Source of the DNA: Salvelinus alpinus
Lineage: Eukaryota; Chordata; Actinopteri; Salmoniformes; Salmonidae
Reading direction: 5' to 3'
Assembly: GCF_045679555.1 (NCBI RefSeq)
Contig: NC_092087.1
Location: 24,869,367 to 24,933,366 of the forward strand
DNA: 64,000 nt
Part shown: positions 36,685 to 47,739 of the stretch, piece after piece
Layout: each line of letters starts with the position of its first letter
Position numbering within the stretch: the first letter of the stretch is position 1
The notes under the pieces: model-generated
The model's input: the letters and a program-made list of their open reading frames with translations, nothing else
Told to the model about the DNA's origin: nothing
The model's database searches: none
Program-made: the position numbers and the translations under genes

Positions 36685-36943
36685 ACATGACAAATCAAGG
36701 GTCTCTTATTTTAAAATCAGAATTCGCAGGACGTATTTTAGCATTACAAAGCGAAGGATTCTTATTTAGAAATTGTAAATCGCAGGACTTTAATGTTGGC
36801 ATGACAACGTGAGGTACTCCTATTTTAAAATCTGAAATGCAGGACTTTTATTTGGCATGACAAAGCGAGGGACTCTTATTTTGAAATCAATAATACAGGA
36901 CTTTTATTTTGGTATGACATACCGGGGGACTCTTCTTTTGAAG
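36685..36943. repeat. Minisatellite, about 57-bp unit, 4.5 copies
   Basis: Units start CATGACAAA or CATTACAAA and contain GGACTCTTATTTTGAAAT and GCAGGACTTTTATT. Copies differ by about 15-25%, so the array is old. Confidence 0.8.
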
Positions 36944-36974
36944 TGTGTTACATCCAACTTATAGTTACATCCTC

Positions 36975-38960
36975 CTGGATGTACCTGAGCTGGATGCTGT
37001 GTGTAATTCTGTGCTGGATGCTGAATGCTGGATGTAAGTCTGAGCTGGATGCTTGATGTAACTCTGAGCCGGATGCTAGATGTAACTGTGTAGGATGCTG
37101 GATTAAACTCTGTGCCGGATGCTGGATGTAACTCTCAGCCAGATGCTTGATGCTGGATGTAACTCTGAGCCGGATGCTGGATGTAACTCTGAGATGGATT
37201 CTGGATGCTGGATGTAACTCTGAGATGGATTCTGGATGCTGGATGTACAGTTGAAGTCGGAAGTTCACATACACCTTAGCCAAATACATTTAAACTCAGT
37301 TTTTCACAAATCCTGACATTTAATCCAAATTCCCTGTCTAAGGTCAGTTAGGATCACCACTTTATTTTAAGAATGTAATATGTCAGAATAATAGTAGAGA
37401 GAATGATTTGTTTCAGCTTTTATTTCTTTCATAACATTTCCAGTGGATCAGAAGTTTACATACACTCAATTAGTATTTGGCAGCATTGCCCTTAAATTGT
37501 TTAACTTGGGTCAAACGATTCGGGTAGCCTTCCACAAGCTTCCCACAATAAGTTGGGTCAATTTTGGCCCATTCCTCCTGACAGTGCTTGTGTAACTGAG
37601 TCAGGTCTGTAGGCCTCCTTGCTCGCACACACTTTTTCGGTTCTGCCCACAAATTTTCTGTAGGATTGAGGTCAGGGCTTTGTGATGGCGAACTCAAATA
37701 CCTTGACCTTGTTTTCCTTACAACTTTGGATGTCCATACAACTTTGGATGTATGCTTGGGGTCATTGTCCATTTGGAAGACCCATTTGGGACCAAGCTTT
37801 AACTTCCTGACTGATGTCTTGAGATGTTGCTTCAATATATCCACATAATTTTCCATTCTCATGATGGCATCTACTTTGTGATGTGCACCAGTCCCTCCTG
37901 CAGCAAAGCACCCCCACAACATGATGCTGCCACCCAAGTGCTTCAAGGTTGGGACGGTGTTCTTCGGCTTGCAAGCATCCCCCTTTTTCCTCCAAACATA
38001 ACGATGGTCATTATGGCCAAACAGCTCTATTTTTGTTTCATCAGACCAGAGGAAATTTATGCAAAAAGTACACTCTTTGTCCCCATGTGCAGTTGCAAAC
38101 CGTAGTCTGGCTTTTTTAATGGCGGTTTTGGAGCAGTGGCTTCTTCCTTGCTGAGCGGCCTTTCAGGTCATGTCGATATAGGACTTGTTTTACTGTGGAT
38201 ATAGATACTTTTGTACCTGTTTCCTCCAGCATCTTCACAGGTTCCTTTGCTGTTGTTCTGGGTATGATTTGCACTTTTCGCACCAAAGTACGTTCATCTC
38301 TAGGAGACAGAACGCGTCTCCTTCCTGAGCGGTGTGATGGCTGCGTGGTCCCATGGTGTTTCTACTTGTGTACTCTTGTTTGTACAGATGAACGTGGTAC
38401 CTTCAGGCGTTTGGAAAATGCTCCCAAGGATGAACCAGACTTGTGGAGGTCTACAATTTCTTTTCTGAGGTCTTGGCTGATTTCTTTTGATTTTCCCATG
38501 ATGTCAAGCAAAGAGGCACTGAGTTTGAAGGTAGGCCTTGAAATACATCCACAGGTGCACCTCCAATTGACTAAAATAATGTCATTTAGCCTATCAGAAG
38601 CTTCTAAAGCCATGACATAATTTTCTGGAATTTTCCAAGCTGTTAAAAGGCACAGTCAATTTAGGGTATGTAAACTTCTGACCCACTGGAATTGTGATAC
38701 AGTGAATTATAAGTGAAATAATCTGTCTGTAAACAATTGCTGGAAAAATGACTTGTGTCATGCACAAAGTAACTGTCCTAACCGACTTGCCAAAACTATA
38801 GTTTGTTAACAAGAAATTTGTGGAGTGGTTGAAAAACGAGTTTTAATGACTCCAACATAAGTGTATGTAAACTTCCGACTTCAACTGTACCTCTGTGCTG
38901 GACGCTTGATGTAACTCTGAGCTGGATTCTATACTGGATGTCATATATATCATCCAGCTC
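36975..38960. repeat. Minisatellite split by the Sleeping Beauty-type element
   Basis: 36975-37247 and 38888-38960 are made of GAGCTGGATGCTGGATGTAA-like units of about 20-40 bp. The transposon at 37248-38887 sits inside. Confidence 0.8.
37248..38887 (-). mobile_element. Sleeping Beauty-type Tc1 transposon, complete ends, dead transposase
   Basis: 1,640 bp flanked by TA (37246-37247 and 38888-38889). Outer ends CAGTTGAAGTCGGAAGTTCA and its inverted partner; inner direct repeats at 37441-37470 (CAGAAGTTTACATACACT) and 38667-38696. This is the IR/DR layout of salmonid Tc1 elements. The minus-strand transposase is in pieces: N-terminal at 38362-38613, catalytic part at 37470-37946 with MDNDPKHTSKVV and PDLNPTENLW. 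An 18-bp tandem duplication near 37721-37756 duplicates the TSKVV segment just after the second catalytic Asp. Several stops and shifts. Confidence 0.95.
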
Positions 38961-41399
38961 AAAGTTTCAGCTCCTACTGCACCCAGAATTCCACACAATA
39001 GTTTGTGGTCTCTACTCCATAATTGCCAGGAGGTGAATAAACGGCATGTTATTACAAAATGTATTCTAGATTAAACAATAGATCAATTCAAAAGCAATCT
39101 AGTCCTTGCTTGTTCAAGTACCCTTATGTCCTGCACAGATTTCCATGATCACTGTAAAAAGCCAGTCTATTAGATATACAAATGATCGATTATACATTTA
39201 TGTGGAATTGGAAAAAAGGAGTACAATGTTGTTGAATGTATTTTTCTTTCATAGTCTGCTTTCTCTTGTATAATATTGAAAATATTAGATTTGTACATTT
39301 GTTTTCATTTTCAGCCAGAATGTAGTATTGTTACTGCATTTTTTCTTCTTCCCACGCTGCAGGTGTTGCAAAGAGGATTATCCCGGCTGAGGCGTCCAAA
39401 AATACAGTCTGTAGCTCGGTCTCCATCCAATTGGCGACAGATTTTCTTGCGAATATTCTAAAATCGGCATAAAGAAAATATGCAAATTTTCCCACCCAAT
39501 GGATGTGTTGAAGATACAAATCAGTGCATGATGACGTAGTGGACACAAATGTACTTTTTGGCTTAAATGTTCATGTACCGAATAAAAATCTAAAGTTCAA
39601 TGTGTTTCCATTGCATTTTAAACTCTACCGATAGTTTTGTCACAAATACTGTTGCGTTGAATAGCAAATGTGTCTACTCTAGCCAACAACTCATAGTGCG
39701 GGTATGATGTGCTTGTAGGCTATTCTACTTGAATCTACATGATGAGATTATTTCGAATAAGAGCGAGAATATTTTTATTTGTCAAACGGCAGTCAAGCAT
39801 CAAGCCTCATGTCACCAGAATAAATCCGTCGATATTTATTTGAAATCTAGATCACTGTGCACTTTCACCACCCTGTGAAGTTCATCATAATTTATTTCAT
39901 ATGTAGCCTAATAAACTGCATGGTTTCCTGAGACATAGTGAGAGGACCACACACACCATATAATAGCGTGACTCCCAATTGACTTTGGTATGATGTTATT
40001 ATATCAATATTTGTTCATAAAGGCGTTTCACCACCATTTCTCGCATAATTATTTTTACTGACACAAAAAGATCCCACCATGTCAAACGAACAAATGATCT
40101 GTCTGCATTTATACAATTTTACAGAAACTGTACCTGTTTCGATCACAGCTGTTATTATTTAAAAAATTTACGATATGACTTTACTCGCAGAAAACCTGTG
40201 GATGGAAACGTAGTTATTGCTGGTAAATGATTAGACACTAAATGAAATGTGCACGTTTTATTTAGCTAGTTAAAATATAAATAAAGTGTTTTATGACCTG
40301 GATTAAACATTAGACAGCATTAGATGTGTATTCTGGAATTGAGACGCTCTGCAACCAGGTTGTGTGATAGAACATTCTGTGTTTGCTTTTAATAAATAGA
40401 TATGCTAACTGCTTTTTTCCCCTTTTTCCCATTTTAGCTGCTTGTGCCACGGATGTCTTCAAAATAGCATCAATATGAGTTTTCAATTGCTGATTATCAC
40501 TAGACAAGTCCATATGTACATGTAAGTGAATATGCATTTCACGACAGCTTCACGACTTTCTGCTTCGTCTGCAGTGCCTACATTCCTCTGAACAACATGG
40601 TGTTTGTTTAATGACGTTGATGGTCTGTACACCACAGCGAAAGGTAGGTTTTCTGTTTACAGCTTTCTGGTTAAGAATACTATGATGAAGGGTAACTAGT
40701 AATACATTGTTGTCTAATTCCACTGTAACCATTTCAAATGTCAAGGGAACTGTTCAGCCTGCAGCCAAGTTAAGACTCAAGTCTCTATCTACACATTTGA
40801 TTCTGGAAAGCCAAATTTGATATCTGGAACTGTTAGTGATATCTCTGTGTTATATGCACTGCAACTTCACAAGCTCTCTTGCACTGGAGAAAAGAGAACA
40901 GTACCATACTGTTCATACATAATATATTTTCTTCTTTTACAGTTTTTTGTGAGTTCTTTATTAATGTTTTTGATTTTGTTGCAGTAATTCCTTCATTGGG
41001 TTTCACACGCCCAGACATAACTGGAATAAATGTTTTCCTACACAAAACATTTCTTCTGTGTGTCTACAAGTCTGTCAGAGAACTGGAGATGAAATGCATT
41101 GACTTACATATTTTCAATTAAATACACTGTAAAACTTCTAGTTTTGTTGCCATGTCAAATCCCCTGTATTCTGTTGGCAACGTAATGACAGCGACGTCTG
41201 GTGTTTGATGCTGGGGAGAACATACTCGTTCTATGACGTAAAGCTGAGTTTGAAGAGCAAAGTCTTGGGAGATTTATGACTGAGACTTCAGGCCTGAGTG
41301 GGTAAATGGTTTTCCTTGTTGCATATCCATCATGTTCAAATGTGTTCCTCACGTTTTTGGGGTATTTTTGTGTGAACAAACATAACAATTATATCTGTA
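38961..41399. other. No gene recognised
   Basis: 2.4 kb of AT-rich sequence. The part from about 39340 to 40230 (ending AACCTGTGGATGGAAACGTA) resembles dispersed salmonid sequence as I recall, but I cannot set borders or a class. No convincing exon. Confidence 0.4.
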
Positions 41400-42960
41400 G
41401 CCAAGAAGGCAAAGATAACTGTACTAAATGACTACCGCCCCGTAGCACTCACTTCTGTCATCATGAAGTGCTTTGAGAGACTAGTCAAGGATCATATCAC
41501 CTCCACCTTACCTGCCACCCTAGACCCACTTCAGTTTGCATACCGCCCCTAGAGGTCTATAGACCATGCAATCGCCATCACACTGCACACTGCCCTATCC
41601 CATCTGGACAAGAGGAAAACCTATGTAAGAATGCTATTCATTGACTCAGCATTTAACACCATAGTACCCTCCAATCTCATCATTAAGCTGGAGGCCTTGG
41701 GTCTCAACCCCGCCCTGTGCAATTGGGTCCTGGACTTCCAAACGGGCCGCCCCCAGGTGGTGAAAGTAGGAAACAACATCTCCACTTCGCTGATCCTCAA
41801 CACTGGGGCCCCACAAGGGTGCGTGCTCAGCTCCCTCCTGTACTACCTGTTCACCCATGACTGCGTGGCCATGCACACCTCCAACTCAATCATCAAGTTT
41901 GCAGACGACATAACAGTAGTGGGCTTGGTTACCAACAACGACGAGACAGCCTACAGGGAGGAGGTGAGAGCCCTCAGAGTGTGGTGTCAGGAAAACAACC
42001 TCTCACTCAACGTCAACAAAACAGAGGAGATGATCGTGGACTTCAGGAAACAGCAGAGGGAGCTCCCCCCTATCCACATCGAAGGGACAGTAGTGGAGAA
42101 GGTGAACAGTTTTAAGTTCCTCGGCGTACACATCACAGACAAACTGAAACGGTCCACCCACACAGAGAGTGTGGTGAAGAAGGCACAATAGCGCCTCTTC
42201 AACCTCGGGAGGTTGATGAAATTTGGCAAGTCACCGAAAACCCTGACAAGCTTTTATAGATGCACAATTGAGAGCATCTTGTCGGGCTGTATCACCGCCT
42301 GGTACGGAAACTGCACCACCCTCAACTGCAAGGCTCTCCAGAGGGTGGTGCAGTCTGCACAATGCATCACCGGGGGCAAAATACCTGCCCTCCAGGACAC
42401 CTACAGCACCTGATGTCACAGGAAGGCCAAAAAGATCATCAAGGACAACAACCACCCGAGCCACTGCCTGTTCACCCCGTTACCATCCAGAAGGCGAGGT
42501 CAGTACAAGTGCATCAAAGCTGGGGCAATGCAAATAGTCTGAGTAGCCATTTGATTAGCTGTTGAGGAGTCTTCAGGAGCAATCACTAACTCAGAGAGGC
42601 TGCTCCCTACATAGAGACTCATATCACTGGCCAAATAATAAATGGATCACTGGTCACTTTAAACAATGCCACTTTAATAATGTTAACATATCTTGCATTA
42701 CTCATCTCATATGTATATACTGTACCTTATACCATCTATTGCACCTTGCCGTGCCGCTTGGCCATCGCTCATCCATATATTTATATGTACATATTCTTAT
42801 TACATCCCTTTAGATTTGTGTGTATTAGGTAGTTGTTGGGGAATTGTTAGATTACTTGTTAGATATCACTGCACTGTCGGAACAAGAAGCACAAGCATTT
42901 CGCTGCACTCGCATTAACATCTGCTAGCCATGTGTATGTGACCAATAAAATGTTATTTGA
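41400..42960 (+). mobile_element. L2-like LINE, 5'-truncated
   Basis: Same family as 52419-55898, starting inside the reverse transcriptase (AAAGATAACTGTACTAAATG). An RT frame at 41631-42191 has motif A ([11 protein letters not shown]; one residue pair shorter than the better copy) and [12 protein letters not shown] premature TAG at 42189 breaks it where the other copy has CAG. The C-terminal part continues to about 42530 and loses the last residues by a deletion. 3' UTR and tail end near TTATTTGATTTTGATTTATT. Confidence 0.9.
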
Positions 42961-43129
42961 TTTTGATTTATTAATTATACTTCCAAGTTACTCAATGGTG
43001 CATGCACAGTTATAAGCTCTGTGGAGAAGTACTACTCCAATAAATATTTTCTGAATATTTGCCAGACCCCTGTGGTCATATTGCCACGAGAAAGAATGGG
43101 TCAGTTCGTTTTGCATGGTTTTGCATCCT

Positions 43130-46100
43130 TCTTTTTTTAAATTCAAAATACAGATCAACAATTTACATTCTTACATCATACAAAACAGAATGCAGGTATT
43201 AACGATTATTAACAATTCTAGTGCAATTGTAATCACTCTGAAAAAATCTTATTGTAATGATTTAGGAAAATGTTATTATTGTTATTGTTCACTAGGGTTA
43301 ATGTTTTAATAAAATAGTTAAATTCAATCCAAAAAATGTGTAATTTTGGTATAGAAGTTTGGAATTTTTGTTTGTGTATAAAGTATTTGGTAACAAGAAT
43401 TTAAAAAATCACAATATTTTCAATGGTCTTGTTATCATTGCAATAGTAACATATTATATCTTTCATGTCAAAAACATATAAAAAGTATTTTGCAAGGTTT
43501 TCCCAAAATTCTGACACAAATAGATTTTCACCTTCTTTTTCACAGAAAATGCAGATATCATCAGTAGTGTCACGCCCTGACCTGAGTTCCTTGTTTATGT
43601 CTCTATTTTGGTTTGGTCAGGGCGTGAGTTGTGGTGGGCATTCTATGTTTTGTTCTATGTTTTGTATTTCTAGGTGTTTGGCCTGGAATGGTTCCCAATC
43701 AGAGGCAGCTGTCAATCGTTGTCTCTGATTGAGAACCATACTTAGGTAGCCTGTTCCCACCTGTGTTTGTGGGTAGTTGTTTTCTGTTTTGCACCTTGCA
43801 GAACTGTTTGTTTGTCGTTTTTGTTCAAGTGTTCGTATTTATTAAAAGTATTATGAATACTTACCACGCTGCACCTTGGTCCTCTTCTCCTTCTCTCGAA
43901 GACGTTTGTTACAAGTAGCCACAAATTTGGATATCATAGAATTACATGGATATATATTATGTTAAATTTTAAAGTGCACTTCCTTAACTTTGTTTGGTAC
44001 ACAATATTTGTAAGGCCTTAACCATGCATTTTTCCAGACAATGTCAGAAATAAGCATGTTCCAGAAAAACTTTCCTCTCGGCGTAAGTTGGTTTTGTGAA
44101 TGAAAAATGTGTCTTGTATATTTATTACAACAAGATTTCTCAAGTAAGCCCACGCCTTCCAATCTGAGTTCTGGATAAACTTTGTGATCATTACCAAAGC
44201 TAAGATGAGATTTCATTAGTGTAGTTAGACCACTGGGAACGGCTTTGATCACAGAAGTAAACTCTCTGAAAGGTATTGGAAACTCTTTCAATGTTATAAA
44301 TTGTTCATATGTGAGAATATTACCCTTGTTGTCGAAAACATCAAGAACAAAGTCAATATTCCTCTCATGCCAGCTGGGGTAGAACAATTACATTGTTCTA
44401 TTTTGTGTCTGAATTATTCCACAAAAGAGCTTTATGTGGGGGGAAATTGTGCAGGAAACATATTTTCCAGGCCATTAAAGCTTGTTGGTGAAACCTAGTC
44501 AATTTAGCAGGTAATCTTTCAGGAATATAATTACATTTCAGTGAAAATTGACCTCCCAAGACCTCCCAATTTATTAAACACATTATTTGGAATGAAATAC
44601 CATATTGCATCAGTATTGATCAAACATCTTTTCAACCAGTTGATCTTGAAAGTGTTATTTATGTCAATAAAACCCAACACTTCCAGACCTCCTTCAGCTC
44701 TTTTATTACAGAGGACTGACTTGTTAGTTTGTGAGACTTATTTTTCCAGATGAAGTCAAAAAAGGTCTTATTGATCTCTTTACAAGTAGAAGGATTTACA
44801 CACAAAGATAATGAGGGGTACACAAAACGAGACAGTCCCTCTGCCTTGGACAGAAGTACTCTCCCAAGTATAGAAAGATCTCTTTGTAGCCAATTATTAA
44901 ATATATTTTTGGTTTTCTTAATTTTAGGAGAGAAATTCAAATGTCTGACTAAGTGTTTTTTTGACAGATGTATTCCTAAATATTTAACACAGTCCTTTAC
45001 AGGAATATTTTCTATTTCTTTATCATCAAAGTCAAATAAATATATGATTTCACATTTAGAAACATTCAGCATTAATCCTGATGCAATAGAAAATGCAGTT
45101 ATAACATTAAGGGCATGGGCGACCTGGTCTTTGTCTCTTAAGAAAAGAGTAGTATCATCAGCCAGTTGAGAAATTTTGATTTCTTTGTTAAAAATGGTTA
45201 AGCCATACAAATTTGCATTAATCAGAATATCTAGAGATAGAAATTCCACATCCAAAGTGAATAAAAATGGCGAAATTGGGCATCCCTGTCGTACACTTCT
45301 GTTGATACTGAATCTTTTGGAAGTATTAAGGTTTAGTAACACAGAACAATTTATATATTTGTAAAACATACAAATGACTTTGATAAAATTTTCACCAAAA
45401 CCAAAAAGTTTAAGAGACCTAAAGATAAATTCATGTTCAATTGTGTCTAAGGCTTTACAGAAGTCCAAAAATAAGACAACCGCATCTGAGTCAATTGCAT
45501 CTGAAAAATCTATAAGGTCCAAGACTAAACAAATGAGCTTATATGATGGCCCTTCATAAATCCTGTTTGAGTCTCATTTATAATGGTATCTATTCCTTTC
45601 TTTAATCATTTGGCATAAACCAGAGCAATCAATTTGTAATCAATATTTAATAAAGTAATTGGTCTCCAATTGTCAATGAGACAAGGGTCTTTATCGGGCT
45701 TTGGAATCAATGAAATAAGGCCCTGTTTCACAGTGGAGACCATTTCCCCACTTTTAATGCAATCTTGAAACATATTAAAAAAATAACTCCCAAAACTGTC
45801 TATAGAATTTAACTGACAGGCCATCAGGGCCAGGTGATTTCCCTTTTTTCATTGAATTCATAGCCTCTCTAATTTCTTCAATTGACACAGGTGAATCGCA
45901 AACTGACATAATTCTGAATGTGGCAAATGTAGCTTTCACAACCATCTTCCTGAAATTGAGAGCTGTAAATGTTTTCATAAAAGGAATTGACAAATGATGA
46001 TATTGTAATGGGATCTTTGCATAAAACATCGTTAATTTTGAGTGCAGTTATAGATTTTCTTTTGTAGTTTCTCCTTTCAAGTGCAAAAAAGTAACTAGTG

Positions 46101-47275
46101 TTTCTTTCCCCACTTCAATCAATTTTGCTCTTGACCTTACAAAGGCACCCTTTGCTAGATCCGTGTAAAGCTGTTCTAATTCTAGTTGTAAAGGCTTGAA
46201 TACAGACTCCCCTTCTTCAGATAGGTTATCTTTAGAAAACTGTCAAGCTTGCTCATCATCTCTTTTTCTCTAAGGCTCTTTAAGTGCATCAGCTCTTTGG
46301 CGCGTTTAATGGCTACCACTGACTTTATATTTGAAAAATTCCCATCTACTTCCATGACCCAAGTCCAGGTATAACTCTTTGCATCCGGATTGAAATAACG
46401 CAAGGAATCCTCAACACAGAGATCCTTGCATAATGTGGTGATAATATTGCTATTTTGAGGGCTTCATTAAAATCCCCTGAAATAATTAGAAAAGACTCTG
46501 AGTATTTGTTACTTAAATCCTGTACTTTCCTGGTGAGTTGGGTAAAATGGTTTTATTTGGAGCATGTGAGTTATGTCCGTACACATTACAGATGATGAAA
46601 ATAGCATTGTCAAGTTTAACAGTTACTATGACCCATCTCCCATCTTGTGAAGATGTGGATTTTAGAACGTCACCTTTAAACTTGTGAATAAGTGTCAAAA
46701 CACCAGCAGAAAGATTTGATCCATGACTGAAATAGGCCATATCTCCCCATTGTGCTTTCCAAAATGTCAAATCACTTTCACCCGAATGAGTTTCCTGAAG
46801 AAGGACAAAATCTGCGTTACTGCGTTTACAATATAAAAATAAAGCTTTCCTTTTTGTAAGATTTCTCAAACCCCTAGCATTCAGACTAAAGATATTGAGT
46901 GAACTGAAAACGAACTCCTGCATTCAAAAAAGAAAGAACACAAATTAGATAACACAAGTAGTAATGTGAACAATAAAACAAACAGTGAACATTGAGAGGA
47001 TCACTCCGGCGGAAAACTACGCTCAGCTGAGGTAGCGGTGGTTAACAGTATAACACATCTATTTACTTCCTTTTTTTTAGTTGGCAAGTGTTCATCAGTT
47101 GTAGGTCGAACGGTACATTTATTCGTGGCAGTACATTAACTGTACTCTTGGTAGTACTCACAGTTCCAATTTGGTTAATGTCAACAGAGTTACCCAGTAA
47201 CGGAATCATTCTTACTTCGATTAACGCGTGTGAGCCCTTCAGGACAGGAGCCTCCACTTCAGCAGACTGTATCAT
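43130..47275 (-). mobile_element. L1/Tx1-like LINE, broken
   Basis: Minus strand. A possible ORF1 end lies at 47063-47275. ORF2 opens at 46923 with an APE-type endonuclease N-terminus (LNARGLRNLTKRKAL, VLLQETHS). Next come KSPGPDGL (about 45800-46030), a LIPKPDKDP block (45606-45824), reverse transcriptase (44659-45522: FLDFCKALDTIEHEF, QGCPISPFLF, LADDTTLFL) and a C-terminal region (43962-44387 and 43130-43560). The spacing and QGCPISP/ADD motifs fit the L1 group rather than L2. Stops and shifts separate the parts, and a solo LTR sits at 43568-43913. Its 5' side ends about 465 bp from the tmf1 start codon, in divergent orientation. Confidence 0.88.
43568..43913 (+). mobile_element. Solo LTR in L1-like LINE, 5-bp target duplication
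   Basis: 346 bp, TGTCACGCCCTGACC to GACGTTTGTTACA, flanked by AGTAG (43563-43567 and 43914-43918). Same family as the minus-oriented LTRs at 4615 and 6049. Inverted repeat arms at 43688-43704 and 43733-43749. Confidence 0.87.
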
Positions 47276-47739
47276 GACGTCACTTGTGGGTGGTTGCTGC
47301 TACGTGGAAAGGAAGTACCTAGCTAGCTAGCCAGTCGCCAAAAATACCAAAACAAATCGACGGTGCAGGGGAAAGACTGTTCATGAAGCACCATAACATT
47401 TAACCATTTAATCATGTCATGATTGAGGCAAGGCGTTTTATTGCACTTTATGGATTACCGAGCTTTCTTTATGCAGTGTTCTTTGACATGGATCGATGAA
47501 AGGTTTGCCTGATTGTTGTTAGCTAGCTAACATTAGTTGCCTAACCAGCTAACGTTAACTAGGTAGCCAAGTTAGACAACTCGCTGCTTAGCATTTCCTT
47601 TTTTGGAGTAACATAACTTAGCCATACTAGATCGAGATTGTCGTAAGTTAACTATCTTGTTAGCTAACCTCATTTGAAAGTCCATACTCCTAGCTAGCTA
47701 ACCTGGTCACTGACGTTAGCTAGCTAGCAATAGACCGCT
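47276..47739 (+). promoter_or_regulatory. tmf1: Likely tmf1 promoter and 5' UTR
   Basis: A perfect CRE/ATF palindrome, TGACGTCA, lies at 47275-47282, about 460 bp before the start codon. The following sequence to 47739 has many GCTAGC and AACGTT palindromes. No TATA box is obvious. The transcription start is not determinable here. The region has been limited on the left by the L1-like element. Confidence 0.5.

Noticed and set aside
43568-43913. Reading the TGT...ACA elements as DNA-transposon MITEs
   Set aside because: Three independent copies all have TG...CA ends and exact 5-bp target duplications (GTGAG, AGCTG, AGTAG), which fits LTRs better.
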